The position numbers were made by a program, and so were the translations under genes. The notes beneath the pieces were generated by a model that was not told where the DNA came from, did no database searches, and saw only the letters and a program-made list of their open reading frames with translations. Shown here piece by piece: positions 23,094 to 34,409 of a stretch of DNA of 64,000 nt (its first letter is position 1; each line of letters begins with the position of its first letter). This DNA is from Gonocerus acuteangulatus (taxonomy: Eukaryota; Arthropoda; Insecta; Hemiptera; Coreidae). The DNA lies in NCBI GenBank assembly GCA_946811695.1, contig OX328130.1:70986232-71050231 (forward strand), given 5' to 3'.

Positions 23094-23445
23094 GATTGCT
23101 TGGATTTTCGGTGCCACAATGCACAAAAAAGCTGAGGGAAGCAAACAAATTTTCTTGAAACCATTGTGGTTCAACAAGTACTGAATTCGATGACAAAGTA
23201 CAGCTTCATGTATGCCAACGCAAGTATGCATCCATTATGTATGCGTACACCCGGAGCAGTCATGCAGAAAACGTCAAATATACAATGCAATTTATCCATT
23301 AACATCATGAATATAATATTAGATACTCACTAAGCGTCATGACAGACAGGTGTATTTAATTGTTTATGACCAAGAAATCTATAAGCTATTTTACCTATTT
23401 CTAAATCTCATGTACAACAGACATTAATTAGTTGAAACTTCTAAA
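23094..23445. other. No recognised feature
   Basis: Spacer without recognisable coding or structural signals. Confidence 0.5.
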
Positions 23446-23446
23446 A

Positions 23447-23550
23447 AAAAAGTCCGATTCACAGGAACTGCGTCGTCTTAGGCGTCTCCTTTCTTAAGCC
23501 ATTAAGTCAAATCTTAGAATAAAAACAGTTAATGTTTTGGACCTTATTAA
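23447..23550 (+). mobile_element. Element A terminal fragment
   Basis: AAAAAGTCCGATTCACAGGA, then AACTGCGTCGTCTTAGGCGT, a diverged element A end. The remainder of the element is absent. Confidence 0.5.
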
Positions 23551-23600
23551 CCTTTCCAAATGCTTTACATTTAGTACGATAACCGGTTTTAAGAAAATAA

Positions 23601-24134
23601 GGTGTACTTACGTATTAGCTTCAACGCAGGTTAAAGAACCGGCTCTCAGAGATATGGATCATGAGCGCAGGCGTCAATTGAATTTTTGCCAATATGGCGA
23701 CAGGATTATCAACGATTTGAGCTGACTAGAGTTTCGATATAACCTTGAGGAAACGCTTAGTACTTATGTTAATGGAATAATTGCTTTGCGTTTCCGCTCG
23801 CTCAAGGTTATATCGAGACTCTAGTCAATCCAACTCGTTGAGAATATAGATCTCTTGTATTTTTCAGTTGTATGTTTTCCTAGCAAAAACAAGAACAGCA
23901 CAAAGGACACAAACAACAAACAATGAAAATAAATCGCTTAAAAAACACAAATCTACAAGTGAATTGCATTCAAAACAGAAAATAAAGAAAACGGTAACTA
24001 CAACAGCCAATAGAATTGCCCATAGGAATAGGCCAATAGAGATGCTAATGAGTTATGCGCCTGCGCTGTTGATCCTGACCTCTGAACGTGGCCCACATGT
24101 CCTACCTGCGTTGAAGCTAATAGGGAAGTAACAT
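23601..24134. mobile_element. MITE E, copy 2
   Basis: Inverted ends TACTTACGTATTAGCTTCAA and TTGAAGCTAATAGGGAAGTA. The central palindrome (23715-23842) repeats the GAGTTGGATTGACTAGAG / CGCTCGCTCAAGG module. Same family as 10665-11232. Confidence 0.8.
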
Positions 24135-24189
24135 ATAAGAATATATCCGAAAAGTCTGATAAAAATGTACTTCTTTGCCTTTTCCCCGA

Positions 24190-24191
<2 letters not shown>

Positions 24192-24228
<37 letters not shown>

Positions 24229-24393
24229 GGCGCATCGACAAATCTTGGCCATTAGCGCCGGGCCTCCAGGGTGCAACCAGGAATTTTCTCAGCGAGCCCT
24301 GAGATGAGAAAATTCCTGTCGCCGGTGGGGATCGAACCCACCATCCTCCCGCTTATGAATCCAGCGCGCTAGCCACTAGACCACGGGAGGCCC
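24192..24393 (-). mobile_element. tRNA-derived SINE (main family)
   Basis: T35 tail on the + strand, ACGGCGCATC, body, then B box (GGTTCGATCCC on minus) and head CCTCCCGTGGTCTAGTGGCT. Flanked by CCCCGAAG on both sides (24184-24191, 24394-24401). Confidence 0.85.
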
Positions 24394-24401
24394 CCCCGAA
24401 G

Positions 24402-24666
24402 TATCTATCAACGGGTTTAGTGAATTAAATCAGTTTTTTCATAATGGAAATTTTGTCTATTTTATGATGGCATTGTTAGTATTTAATTATCTAGATGAGG
24501 TTTTGAACACTCAATCCTTTCTTATTAAAAAAAATATCACGTATACATTTCAAAACACAGATAATTGGACATAACTGCTTTCCCCTTCGGAATCGGACCA
24601 TACTTCAAATGACCTTTTTGTTATAAATTATGTCTACAATCACCTCATAGAGTTTGTTTACCTAGA

Positions 24667-24667
<1 letters not shown>
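24402..24667. other. No recognised feature
   Basis: Short AT-rich spacer. Confidence 0.5.

Positions 24668-24712
<45 letters not shown>
24668..24712. repeat. (TA)n microsatellite
   Basis: Uninterrupted TA dinucleotides, immediately followed by the inverted repeat that holds a hammerhead-like core. Confidence 0.95.
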
Positions 24713-24715
<3 letters not shown>

Positions 24716-24882
24716 CAGAGGGTGAAACAAAATCTGGTGTCCTAGCCCGAGCACTGTCCTGGTAACAACTATCACTGCACGGAGCACCTGATGATGGCAC
24801 ATTTGTGTTGAAAGGCCTAGTGCAAAATAAAGAAAATTTGTGGGAAGACTGAATTTTGTTTCACCCTCTGGAATTAAGCAAC
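24713..24882. mobile_element. Short inverted-repeat element with hammerhead-like core between (TA)n tracts
   Basis: TTCCAGAGGGTGAAACAAAA at 24713 and TTTTGTTTCACCCTCTGGAA at 24861-24882 form a 20-bp perfect inverted repeat. The + strand core is at 24784-24823. TA tracts lie on both sides (24668-24712; 24918-24992). Confidence 0.7.
24784..24823 (+). ncRNA. Hammerhead-ribozyme-like core
   Basis: GCAC (stem I), CTGATGA, extra T, stem II formed by GGCACA and TGTGTT with a tiny loop, GAAA, self-complementary GGCC, UA, then GTGC which pairs with GCAC. The layout is that of a type I hammerhead with a minimal stem III. Confidence 0.5.
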
Positions 24883-24917
24883 CCCACTACCGGAAAACAT
24901 CAATAAAAAAAATATAT

Positions 24918-24918
24918 C

Positions 24919-24992
<74 letters not shown>
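24918..24992. repeat. (TA)n microsatellite
   Basis: Long TA tract with one CATATA interruption. Confidence 0.95.
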
Positions 24993-24995
<3 letters not shown>

Positions 24996-25101
24996 GTAGC
25001 CCGGAAGTAAAGGACACCCTGTTATTTGTAATTGTTATGGAGAGCCACTATTCAAATTTCTTTCTTCGTTATTCAGCATTGATAGGTAATTGGAAGTTTT
25101 T

Positions 25102-25211
25102 CACCAACAGCACATGGTCGGTCACCCATTCAGGTACCGACCACGCCCGACGTTGCTTAACTTCGGCGATCTACGAGAACCGGTGTATTCAACGTGGCTA
25201 TGGCCGTTGGC
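25102..25211 (-). pseudogene. 5S rRNA retropseudogene
   Basis: Minus strand begins GCCAACGGCCATAGCCACGT and continues GAATACACCGGTTCTCGT, CCGAAGTTAAGCAACGTCGG, GAATGGGTGACCGACC and ends GTGCTGTTGG, matching animal 5S rRNA from end to end. One base is missing in the GTCAGATC region and about eight before the 3' stem. A short A-tail (GAAAAA) follows the 3' end. AATTGGAAG occurs on both sides (25089-25097 and 25212-25220), so this is a retroposed copy rather than a working gene. Confidence 0.8.
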
Positions 25212-25220
25212 AATTGGAAG

Positions 25221-25550
25221 TATTGATCATAGTCAAACAAAACCAAGTCCTCCACATGGTGTCTTTTACCTCTAATGAAAACGGGCATGATTTTTATTTT
25301 CCACCTTCTTATTTTCGTTACAATGGGAACGGGACATAGTGTCCTACACCGGGATATGGATCGAAAAATACACATTAAGAACATATTGTTAAGTAAAGCT
25401 AAGGCAAGGATATTTTGTTAGGAAAAATCAACATTTAATTTCTTAGAGGAGCGATAATAAAATCTCTCAGAAAACAACATAAATTAAACAGGAAAGCTAC
25501 AATAAAATTTCTTATAAAACTACAATATCATTAGACCAGATTGCTCGGTA
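25221..25550. other. No recognised feature
   Basis: Spacer between the 5S pseudogene and the Tc1 relic. Confidence 0.5.
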
Positions 25551-25554
25551 GAGC

Positions 25555-26010
25555 ATCAAAACATTGAGGTGATCATGTTATGTTTTGGGGGAGTATGGCT
25601 GCTTCGGCGGTAGGATATCATCATTTTATTGAGAAAACAATGGAGAAACATTAATCCTGTGACATCCTGAAAAAAGTATTGCAACCAAGCTTGGAATAAT
25701 AAATTATTTCGCTTTTTTAGTCATAACTATCCCAAGTATTCTTCTTATCTTCCATGAGAATGGTTTCATATAATTGCTCCAAAACTATGAAAGCACCCCT
25801 CCAATCACCAGATCTCAACCTCATAGAGAATTTATGGAGCTAATTAGAACCAGAAGTGAGGAAACATGCGACATCAAACCAAAAATATCTCAAAAAGACT
25901 TTTCAAGAAGAATCAGAGAAGTTATGTCCATCGTGCACAGAAAAGCTTGTCCAATTCATGCCCAATTGTTTGAAAGTGATGATAACCAATAAAGGATTGC
26001 CTAAAAAGTA
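25555..26010 (+). pseudogene. Tc1-like transposase C-terminal relic
   Basis: Three-frame reading recovers HVMLWGSMAAS, a FHENGF...NCSKTMK block at the place of the DNDPKH motif, APLQSPDLNLIENLW, and VRKHATSNQKYLKKTFQEES ... LVQFMPNCLKVMI. This is the order of the Tc1/mariner DDE domain: second Asp region, PDLNPIENLW, then the C-terminal helix block. Several stops and frame changes. The N-terminal half is missing. Confidence 0.8.
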
Positions 26011-26290
26011 CTATAATATAAAATATTTTGGAATTTTCGGGAGTTTTCCATTTTGCATCATTTTCATTGTGACCTCAGAATTATATATTCATGTATAAAG
26101 TTTTTGTTTAATTTTATGATTTGATCTCAAATAAATTTTTAACTATTGTATATTCTAGCCTGATGATCCTACTTTATTTTTGTAAACAAAGATTTATCAG
26201 AATAAATTGTGGCTTGGTATTAAATATATTTTTTTTAAAGTAAATATCTTGCATCATTTTGACTGTGAGCCACTGTTGATGTTTTGATGT
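26011..26290. other. No recognised feature
   Basis: AT-rich spacer. Confidence 0.5.
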
Positions 26291-26367
26291 TTATTTTTCG
26301 TGGCTGGGCTGATATTTTTAGATGGAACGGCATTTTTCTCCAGCGGTGGTACTCCTCCTCACTTCTT

Positions 26368-26411
26368 CCTGGGATATTTCGATGGGTTCATCTCCATCTT
26401 CTTCAGCCAGG
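26368..26411 (-). ncRNA. Hammerhead-like core, HP copy 1, left arm
   Basis: Mirror of the right-arm core: CCTGG, CTGAAGA, stem II GATGGA/CCCATC (one A-C mismatch), GAAA, TATC, CCAGG. Confidence 0.45.
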
Positions 26412-26455
26412 TACTTGTTTCTTCCCCTTGGCAACCACCGAGGAAGAAACAAGTA

Positions 26456-26499
26456 CCTGGCTGACGAAGATGGGGATGAACCCATCGAAATATCCCAGG
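26456..26499 (+). ncRNA. Hammerhead-like core, HP copy 1, right arm
   Basis: CCTGG (stem I), CTGACGA, one extra A, stem II GATGGG / CCCATC with loop GATGAA, GAAA, TATC, then CCAGG, a perfect partner for CCTGG. The predicted cut is after the AUC triplet. Stem III is reduced to the self-complementary AUAU, which suggests that two molecules pair. Confidence 0.55.
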
Positions 26500-26550
26500 A
26501 AGAAGTGAGGAGGAGTACCACCGCTGGAGAAAAATGCCGTTCCATCTAAA

Positions 26551-26554
<4 letters not shown>

Positions 26555-26622
<68 letters not shown>
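26555..26622. repeat. (TA)n microsatellite
   Basis: Long uninterrupted TA tract next to HP copy 1. Confidence 0.95.
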
Positions 26623-26627
<5 letters not shown>

Positions 26628-26695
26628 TTTTAGGGTTCTTTACTGGGGATAATTATTCATGTTAATATGGCATTCTCCAGCGGTTGGTTTTTGTG

Positions 26696-26737
26696 GGTGA
26701 TATTTCGCAGAAATCCCATCCTGCTTCATCAGACCGT
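26696..26737 (-). ncRNA. Hammerhead-like core at PLE 3' end
   Basis: Minus strand: GGT (stem I), CTGATGA (26732-26726), extra A, stem II GCAG/CTGC with a long loop, GAAA, TATC, ACC which pairs with GGT. It lies about 70 bases downstream of the PLE endonuclease stop codon, in the same orientation. Confidence 0.55.
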
Positions 26738-26802
26738 TGTCCATGTTTTTTCTTTTCGACTTTTTTGTTTGTTATTTTATAATAACCTTTTCAATTTTAA
26801 AA

Positions 26803-27196
26803 TTATTTTGACATATGGCGCTTTACAGATGTATATTTCTTGAATCGGTGCCTCTTGACACTGCGTGGAGCCGATGTAACTGTTTGACGCTTTTCTTCGT
26901 CTTCCTGCGGTGTGCTTGGTTGTCTTTCCTCGGCCGATCTTGCTTTAACCGTTCTGAGTACGGGCTTCCAGGTAGGGTGTAGGATGACACCTTCATCCCG
27001 GTTCAGAGTCTTGGGCTGCTTAAAAATCTCCACAGCCTCTCTGACTAGCCTTCTTTTTGGATTTTCTTCTTTAGCTAGGACTCTGGCTTGATCAAAAAGC
27101 ATCTGCCCGGGACATTCTTGTCCGTGCCGAGCTACAGCCGAAGTTTTTGTACGTCTCAGACGGTAGTCAGCGGATGGTTGTCCTATTTTCATGGCT
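26803..27196 (-). pseudogene. PLE GIY-YIG endonuclease, C-terminal region
   Basis: Minus-strand ORF IAMKIGQPSADYRLRRTKTS...HGQECPGQMLFDQARVLAKEE..RLVREAVEIFKQPKTLNRDEGVIL-TWKPVL, ending KKYTSVKRHMSK. The blocks FDQARVLAKEE, REAVEI, and LNRDEG..L..TW.PVL are the C-terminal signature of PLE endonucleases of the type whose hosts also carry terminal hammerheads. The ORF start (27267) lies in element A, which interrupts the 5' side; the GIY-YIG motif itself is lost. The tail is rich in K and R. Not functional alone. Confidence 0.75.
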
Positions 27197-27205
27197 ATCT
27201 TTTTA

Positions 27206-27357
27206 GCGCGGTTCCTCCCTCCCTCATAGGGAGTAACCCCGCTTATAGGGTTGATACAATGAAACAATCCGGAAGTGCCGACTAGAAAATTTTCGTTTCA
27301 GAACCTCTGGAAACCGAAAATGATGGTAGTTCAAATTTGTATATATATATATGTATA

Positions 27358-27420
<63 letters not shown>

Positions 27421-28073
27421 CTGTTCGCTCATTTCTGCCTTCCCTGATGGTCCGATTTTGATGAAATTTGGTACAAAAATCCGTCGTCCAATTTGAAAGG
27501 TCAAGTTCGTTAACCAGCAAAATCCGCCCACTGGAAGATGGCATTTGGGGCGAAATTTGCGCAAAAAAAATCGGAACGCTTACGTTTTTGAGTTCATAAG
27601 CTTGTAAGTACTCTTTTTATAGGCATCTTGGGCTGGGAAAACGAATGGAACCATTTTCAAGGCGATAGCTTTAACCGTTTTCGAGAAAATTGGAAAAATA
27701 ATTTTTGAATATCGTTTTTGGTTTGGGTACTTAGAATTACGGGATTCAGTTGAAACATTATCTGCATGTTCTACTTTCATTAAAACTAATATGTTGAAAG
27801 TTTTGTTACGTTTGGAGTTAAGGAAGGGTTAGAATAAAATATTTTATGAACAGACAAGAAAAGTTTTGGGAACTTCGTATACTTTCATTAATATCTCGAA
27901 CACGGTTGGGAAATCGTGGTAAGTGGATAGAAACTATTTGAAAGCTTTCTAAATTCTCTACAAAAAATATTCTAAAACTATTTTTGATTAGGTTATGTCA
28001 ATCGGAGAAATAAGTGCTTAAAACTTCAAATACGTCTGTTTTGTTCTTAAGAACGGGTTTTTGTCGTTCTTTT
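27206..28073 (+). mobile_element. Element A, copy 3 (5' part)
   Basis: Starts TTTTTAGCGCGGTTCCTCCC, then CGGAAGTGCCGACTAGAAAA, a (TA)n tract (27338-27415), the CCGATTTTGATGAAATTTGG motif, and a long non-coding body. It is cut off where copy 4 begins. Confidence 0.75.
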
Positions 28074-29625
<1,552 letters not shown>

Positions 29626-30164
29626 AATTTTTGTCTCTTTCCCTTTGTTTTTTATTGCTTTTTATTTTTGTAATTTCTTATGTTGGGAAAATTTTGTGTG
29701 TAAAACAGGATGTGAAAAATGAGACCAATTTTCTGTTGCTAGAAATAATGTAAATTTTGGGAACTTTCATTAATATCTCGAAAACGGTTGAAAATCTTGG
29801 TAAACGGAAGAATACCATTAGAAAGCTTATTAAATGCTCTACATAAAAGGTTCTTAAGAAAGTTTTGATTAGGCGATGACAATCGGAGAAATAAGAGCTT
29901 AAAGCTTTAAAGTAATTGATTTCGCTTATTCGAACTGTTCTTTTTGTGTTTTTTATTCCTTGTTATTTTTTAATTGCTTATAGTTGGATAATGTATTCGA
30001 AAATAAAACAGGTTTAGTAAAATAAGAAAAACAATTTATTGTTAGAAATATAGAGTTCCAAGATTCCAAGACCTTGTAACTAGCGGGAATGTTTCTAGTT
30101 ATTCCGACCCTTCCAGGTAAGATTGTAAATCCTACCTTTCAAGACTGTTGGAACCAAAATATAA

Positions 30165-30328
30165 CTGTCAGGGTTCGGTCACTGCTACTTAATAAAACTA
30201 CATTTTATCGTAAAAATGGTTTTATTGTGCCGACGTTTCGGCTTGAACTTCAAGCCTTCATCAGGGCTGTAAATACAAGTAGGACATATTTAACACTAAT
30301 ATATGCACATATCTATGTAAATATACCT

Positions 30329-30372
<44 letters not shown>

Positions 30373-30560
30373 TAATATATATATATATTTATATATATGC
30401 ATATACACATACACATATACACGCACACATATGTACATATATATGCCCACATACATACACATATGGGGTATGTATTATTAAGTAGCAGTGACCTAACCCG
30501 GACAATCCCTACCTTGCATCATCAACGGTCAACGATCTCCTCTCAACAAAATAATAACTG
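30165..30560 (-). mobile_element. PLE terminal repeat inverted around a (TA)n/(CA) tract
   Basis: GTCACTGCTACTTAATAAAA near 30178 and TTATTAAGTAGCAGTGAC near 30473-30491 are inverted copies; TA/CATA tracts fill the middle. The left arm holds a hammerhead-like core. The same terminus recurs at 53475-53600. Confidence 0.7.
30226..30270 (-). ncRNA. Hammerhead-like core in PLE terminus
   Basis: Minus strand: GCC, CTGATGA (30264-30258), extra A, stem II GGCTTG/CAAGCC, GAAA, CGTC, GGC pairing with GCC. Identical core to 53475-53519 on the + strand. Confidence 0.55.
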
Positions 30561-30790
30561 CTTCTATTTTAATCTTTCGAAATTAGACTAGGGATAAGAA
30601 CGGAACCGCGCTAAGATGAGGCAGTTCCTGCGAGTCGGACTTTTACCTATTTATCCTACGTAGATTGTTCCACAGTCACACGGAAGGACGTAAACACCCT
30701 TGTCCTGTAACCACTGTTTATCCTTTGCTGAATATATATATATATATATATATACATGTTTGATGTTATTTTTCGTCGCTGGGATAGTAT

Positions 30791-31084
30791 TTTTGGATGA
30801 AACGGCATTTCTCTCCAGCGGTGGTAATCCTCCTCACTTCTTCCTGGAATATTTCGATGAGTTCATCTCCATCTTCTTCAGCAAATTGTTGGTTGTTTCT
30901 TCCTCGGTGGTAGCCAAGGGAATGACGTTTTTCTCGCTCTGGGCGCCTTTTCTCCCCTCTAGCCTCTCGAGGAAGAAACAACAAACACCTGGCTGACGAA
31001 GATGGAGATGAACCCATCGAAATATTCCAGGAAGAAGTGAGGAGGAGTACCACCGCTGGAGAGAAATGCCGTTCCATCCAAATA
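30791..31084. mobile_element. Palindromic hammerhead element HP, copy 2
   Basis: Inverted arms of about 110 bp (ends GGATGAAACGGCATTTCTCT / AGAGAAATGCCGTTCC) with a larger central spacer of about 80 bases. (TA)n tracts on both outer sides (30733-30752; 31084-31104). Arms have diverged more than in copies 1 and 3. Confidence 0.8.
30988..31031 (+). ncRNA. Hammerhead-like core, HP copy 2, right arm
   Basis: CCTGG, CTGACGA, extra A, stem II GATGGA/CCCATC (one mismatch), GAAA, TATT, CCAGG, which pairs with CCTGG. The left-arm core is more decayed. Confidence 0.5.
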
Positions 31085-31104
31085 TGTATATATATATATA
31101 TATA

Positions 31105-31565
31105 AACCGATGCGGAGAGACTGCTCACCCAATGAATTTTTTTTCTTCGTTTCAATCCCCGACCATCAAACAATATGTTACAAATTCATGTATTGTGTAC
31201 TACCTTTGTACTCCACGTGTACTGGAAATATGGCGGCGTAATAAATACTAGGTACATGACGGCATAAGACCGCCGATCAGGATCAAAGCGAACCCTGGTC
31301 TTTATGTAAGTCTGGAAAGCTATGAATATTCCAAGTTCATTTAAGCAAGGACCTTTGTCAGGAGTGGATAGTGTACCATTTGCATTCCGCTGGTGTACTA
31401 AGTGGATTAACTTTAGCAGGACTTAGAATAGGCCGCAACTTACTACTTACAACTTGCCTACATTTTTATATATTTATATATAATATTACTGTGTACTGTT
31501 TAATAGCAGAGATGATTCTTCGGTGTCAGGGGTATTTTTTCTACAAGAAAAGCCTGATTCTTTTT
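31105..31565. other. No recognised feature
   Basis: Spacer between HP copy 2 and element A copy 6; short ORFs are unconvincing. Confidence 0.45.
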
Positions 31566-31569
31566 CTTT

Positions 31570-32990
31570 TTTATCGAGGTTCCTTCCTCCCTCATTCCTT
31601 AGGAAGAGTACCTGCTTATCAGGTAAAATAACGGTCGCTCAAAATATATATTTGTCTGTGCGCTCTCCCATAGGCTCAAACATGGTCGGATTTTGATGAA
31701 ATTTATAACTATATGTAAGGTGTACATCGCCATAAAGCGGAACACCAAGAAATAAATAATAAATGATGAAATTTGGTGCAAAAATCTTTCGTCTGATTTG
31801 AAAGGTCAGCAGAATCCGTCTACCAGAACAAAGCTTTTTTGGCGAAATCCGCACGAAAAAAAATCGTAATGCTGATGTTTTCGGGTGCATAAGCTTTAAG
31901 GAACGCATTTAATAAGTTCCTTAACGTAGGAAAACGAATGAAACCATTTTTAAAATATCTGTAACAGTCTTTCAGGTTTGCGTACTTAGAATCGTCATAT
32001 TCAATTGAAATATTATGTTCAACTAAGATTTTTAAATTTTGGTTACATTTCGAGTAGTGTTGTTAAAAGCGAGCCCTGACTAGAGGCTTCAGGCCTGAAC
32101 CTTGAACCTAACCTATACAGCCCGAGCTCTGAGGGCTCTATGAAGGCTCGGGAGTGAGGCTTCATCCTAACCTTATCAAGCCTTGAAGGTTCGGCAAGGT
32201 TCCCCCTCCAGCCTTGAAGGCTCGGCCTTGGAGCCCTGGGAAGGTAGAGCTTTAGCAAGGACGGTTATAGTAGTACCTAGTACGACAGTGTTGCCATCAC
32301 CGTCTCACAGAAGAGTTTATTTTTTAGGAAAAGTTACTATTTTTACCCAATTAGTGATCCATATAATTAGTTTATCAATGAAATGGTTAAATTTAAATGC
32401 CAGCGAATAATTTCAATGTGGCGGAAAGAATTTCGGACGAATCTACTAAAGTATATTTCATGAAACAGCTGTTTGCCCGCCATCCGCCATTTTGGAAATG
32501 AAAAGTAAAAGGCTTCAAAGCATGCGCCTTCTCCCGAGGCGAGCCTTCAAGGCTCGCGCCTTCTACCAAGCCGAGCCTTCAAGGCTCGCGCCTTCTATCG
32601 AGCCCTGTCCAAGCTCTGAGAGCTCGAGCTTTTAGGAGCCGCGCCTTCTAGCCTCAAAGGCGCGCTCTTTTACAACACTATTTCGAGTTAATAAAGTACT
32701 TACTCGAAAATAAAATTAATTGACATGAAAAGTAATGGGATCTTCGTGTATTTTCGTTAACGTTCCAGTAGTGGCGCCCCTTTTTGGGACATCCATAGTG
32801 GCGCTGCACCTCACAGGTGCAAACCCTATTTCGCGCGGAAAAATGTGCCACAGCAACGTGACTACATTTCTATTTGAGAGAAATAGTAGAAAACTGCAAA
32901 CTTGATAACAAAACAACACTTTATTTTTGCGGGGGACATAAGAAACCATCAATTCCGATTAAATAAATTCATGTCATGTTCGATATGAAA
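31570..32990 (+). mobile_element. Element A, copy 6 (diverged, interrupted by a hAT MITE)
   Basis: GGTTCCTTCCTCCCTCATTC near 31579, then the CGGATTTTGATGAAATTT motif twice, then a body like copy 4. Interrupted at 32056-32680. The TA tract and right end are missing; the right limit is approximate. Confidence 0.55.
32056..32680. mobile_element. hAT-type MITE with 8-bp target duplication
   Basis: Ends AGTGTTGTTAAAAG and CTTTTACAACACTA; flanked by TTTCGAGT on both sides (32048-32055, 32681-32688). Subterminal clusters of GCCTTCAAGGCTCG-type palindromes fill 32080-32240 and 32515-32650, making it GC-rich against its background. Non-coding. Confidence 0.85.
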
Positions 32991-33049
32991 TAAAGTATTA
33001 ATATGAAATTGAATAATCAATATATGTGTAGGAGTTTTTATAAACCCGG

Positions 33050-33998
33050 CCATACTTAAAAACATGAATAGTTCTCTTTTATATTTGAAATGAGTAACTG
33101 ATCAATTATTAACTAGCTTCCAGAGTTATGTTTACACATAGTACCTATTACACTACGTAATAAATACAAAAAACCTCATATTATCGTATTTTGATCTAAC
33201 GCAGGAACAGGATACAGTCACTCCTATAGAAAGCGCTCCTTGCGGCGGCTTTGTGAACCTACGTCTGACGGGCTTTTCTATTGAAATATATTAAAAATTA
33301 AACCCCCGCTTTCCGATTGACCGATTCAGCTCATTTTTACAACACTTCTTTCTCATGAGTTACCCACGACGTCTACCGCGTTTCGTTACAATACGGCAGA
33401 AATTACGACCGGTATGAGTATATTAAGAATTTGGGTCAAGAGTAAACCCCCCCTTCTAATGAACCGATTTAGTTTATTTTTACAACACATATTTACCTGT
33501 AGATTACCACTACAAATACCGAGTTTCGTCGAAATATACCAAAAATCACGGCTGGTAGTGGCGAATTGGTATTGTGGGTCCGGAGTAAACCCCCCCTCCT
33601 AATGAACCGATTTAGTTTATTTTTACAACAGTTATTTACCTGTGGATTACCACTACGAATACCGAGTTTCATCGAAATATACCAAAAATCACGGCTGGTA
33701 GTGGCGAATTGGTATTGTGGGTCCGGAGTAAACCCCCCCTTCTAATGAACCGATTTAGTTCATTTTTATATCTCACTTTTCTCTCTATATTACCACTACG
33801 AATACCAAGTTTCGTTTAAATATAACAAATATTACGGCTGACATAGTCAAATTAGTGTTTTGGGTTCGGGGTAAACCCCCCCTTCCGGTGGACCGACTTT
33901 GGTGGTTAACGAACTCGTTCAATCGTTTGCTAATTGAATGCTATATACCAAGTTTCGTGACGAAAAAACAAAAACTCTGGCCGCTATCGTGTTAACAG

Positions 33999-34060
<62 letters not shown>

Positions 34061-34185
34061 TTTAACGGGGGTCATTTTCGGTGTCTACTAGGTAGGATCG
34101 ATAAAGATTTGAAGAAATTTTTCAAAAATTCCGTCATGAGTCCAACCTCAATAGCTACTTTCCTTCGGAGGAAAGTGCTAAAAAG
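33050..34185 (+). mobile_element. Element C, copy 2 (5' truncated)
   Basis: Runs from GAATAGTTCTC through repeated GGAGTAAACCCCCCCT segments, (TA)n (34006-34055) to TCCTTCGGAGGAAAGTGCTA. The AAGTCCGTCACGC end is missing. No ORF of note; the repeated MSILRIW... peptide is a shadow of the internal repeats. Confidence 0.7.
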
Positions 34186-34409
34186 GATCATTTTTTATGA
34201 CTACTCTATTACTAGGCACTGTTAGTGGAATCATACTTTATGTTAAAATATACAACATGTGTTATATACCAGGTTATCCTATAGACATGAAACATGTCTA
34301 ATTATATAAAACATGAATACAAATTATGAAATATATCAATAAAATATGAATATAAAAATCATGAATATGAAATAATAATTAATTTCGTTTATGTTGCTCA
34401 AATTCAGCA

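Larger units (their letters stand above)
26318..26549. mobile_element. Palindromic hammerhead element HP, copy 1
   Basis: Nearly perfect inverted repeat: arms of about 110 bp (26318-26426 and 26441-26549) around a 14-base spacer, ends TTTAGATGGAACGGC / GCCGTTCCATCTAAA. Adjacent to a (TA)n tract at 26555-26620. Each arm carries a hammerhead-like core in opposite orientation, so both strands encode one. The apparent peptide LAEEDGDEPIEISQEE is a translation of the palindrome. Other copies: 30791-31084 and 58772-59016. Confidence 0.85.
29757..30645 (+). mobile_element. Element A, copy 5 (3' part, with PLE end inserted)
   Basis: Matches the 3' half of copy 4 from CTTTCATTAATATCTCG to GCGAGTCGGACTTTT; a PLE terminus (30165-30560) sits inside it. 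Confidence 0.65.

Noticed and set aside
25102..25211. Functional 5S rRNA gene
   Set aside because: Internal losses, an A-tail and a target duplication indicate a retrocopy.
26322..26549. Peptide with EEDGDEPIEISQEEVRRS seen in several ORFs
   Set aside because: It comes from translating the HP palindrome; the sequence is better explained by the conserved hammerhead-like core, and copies differ by frame breaks.
32716..32952. 78-residue minus-strand ORF
   Set aside because: No recognisable domain; lies in diverged element A sequence.
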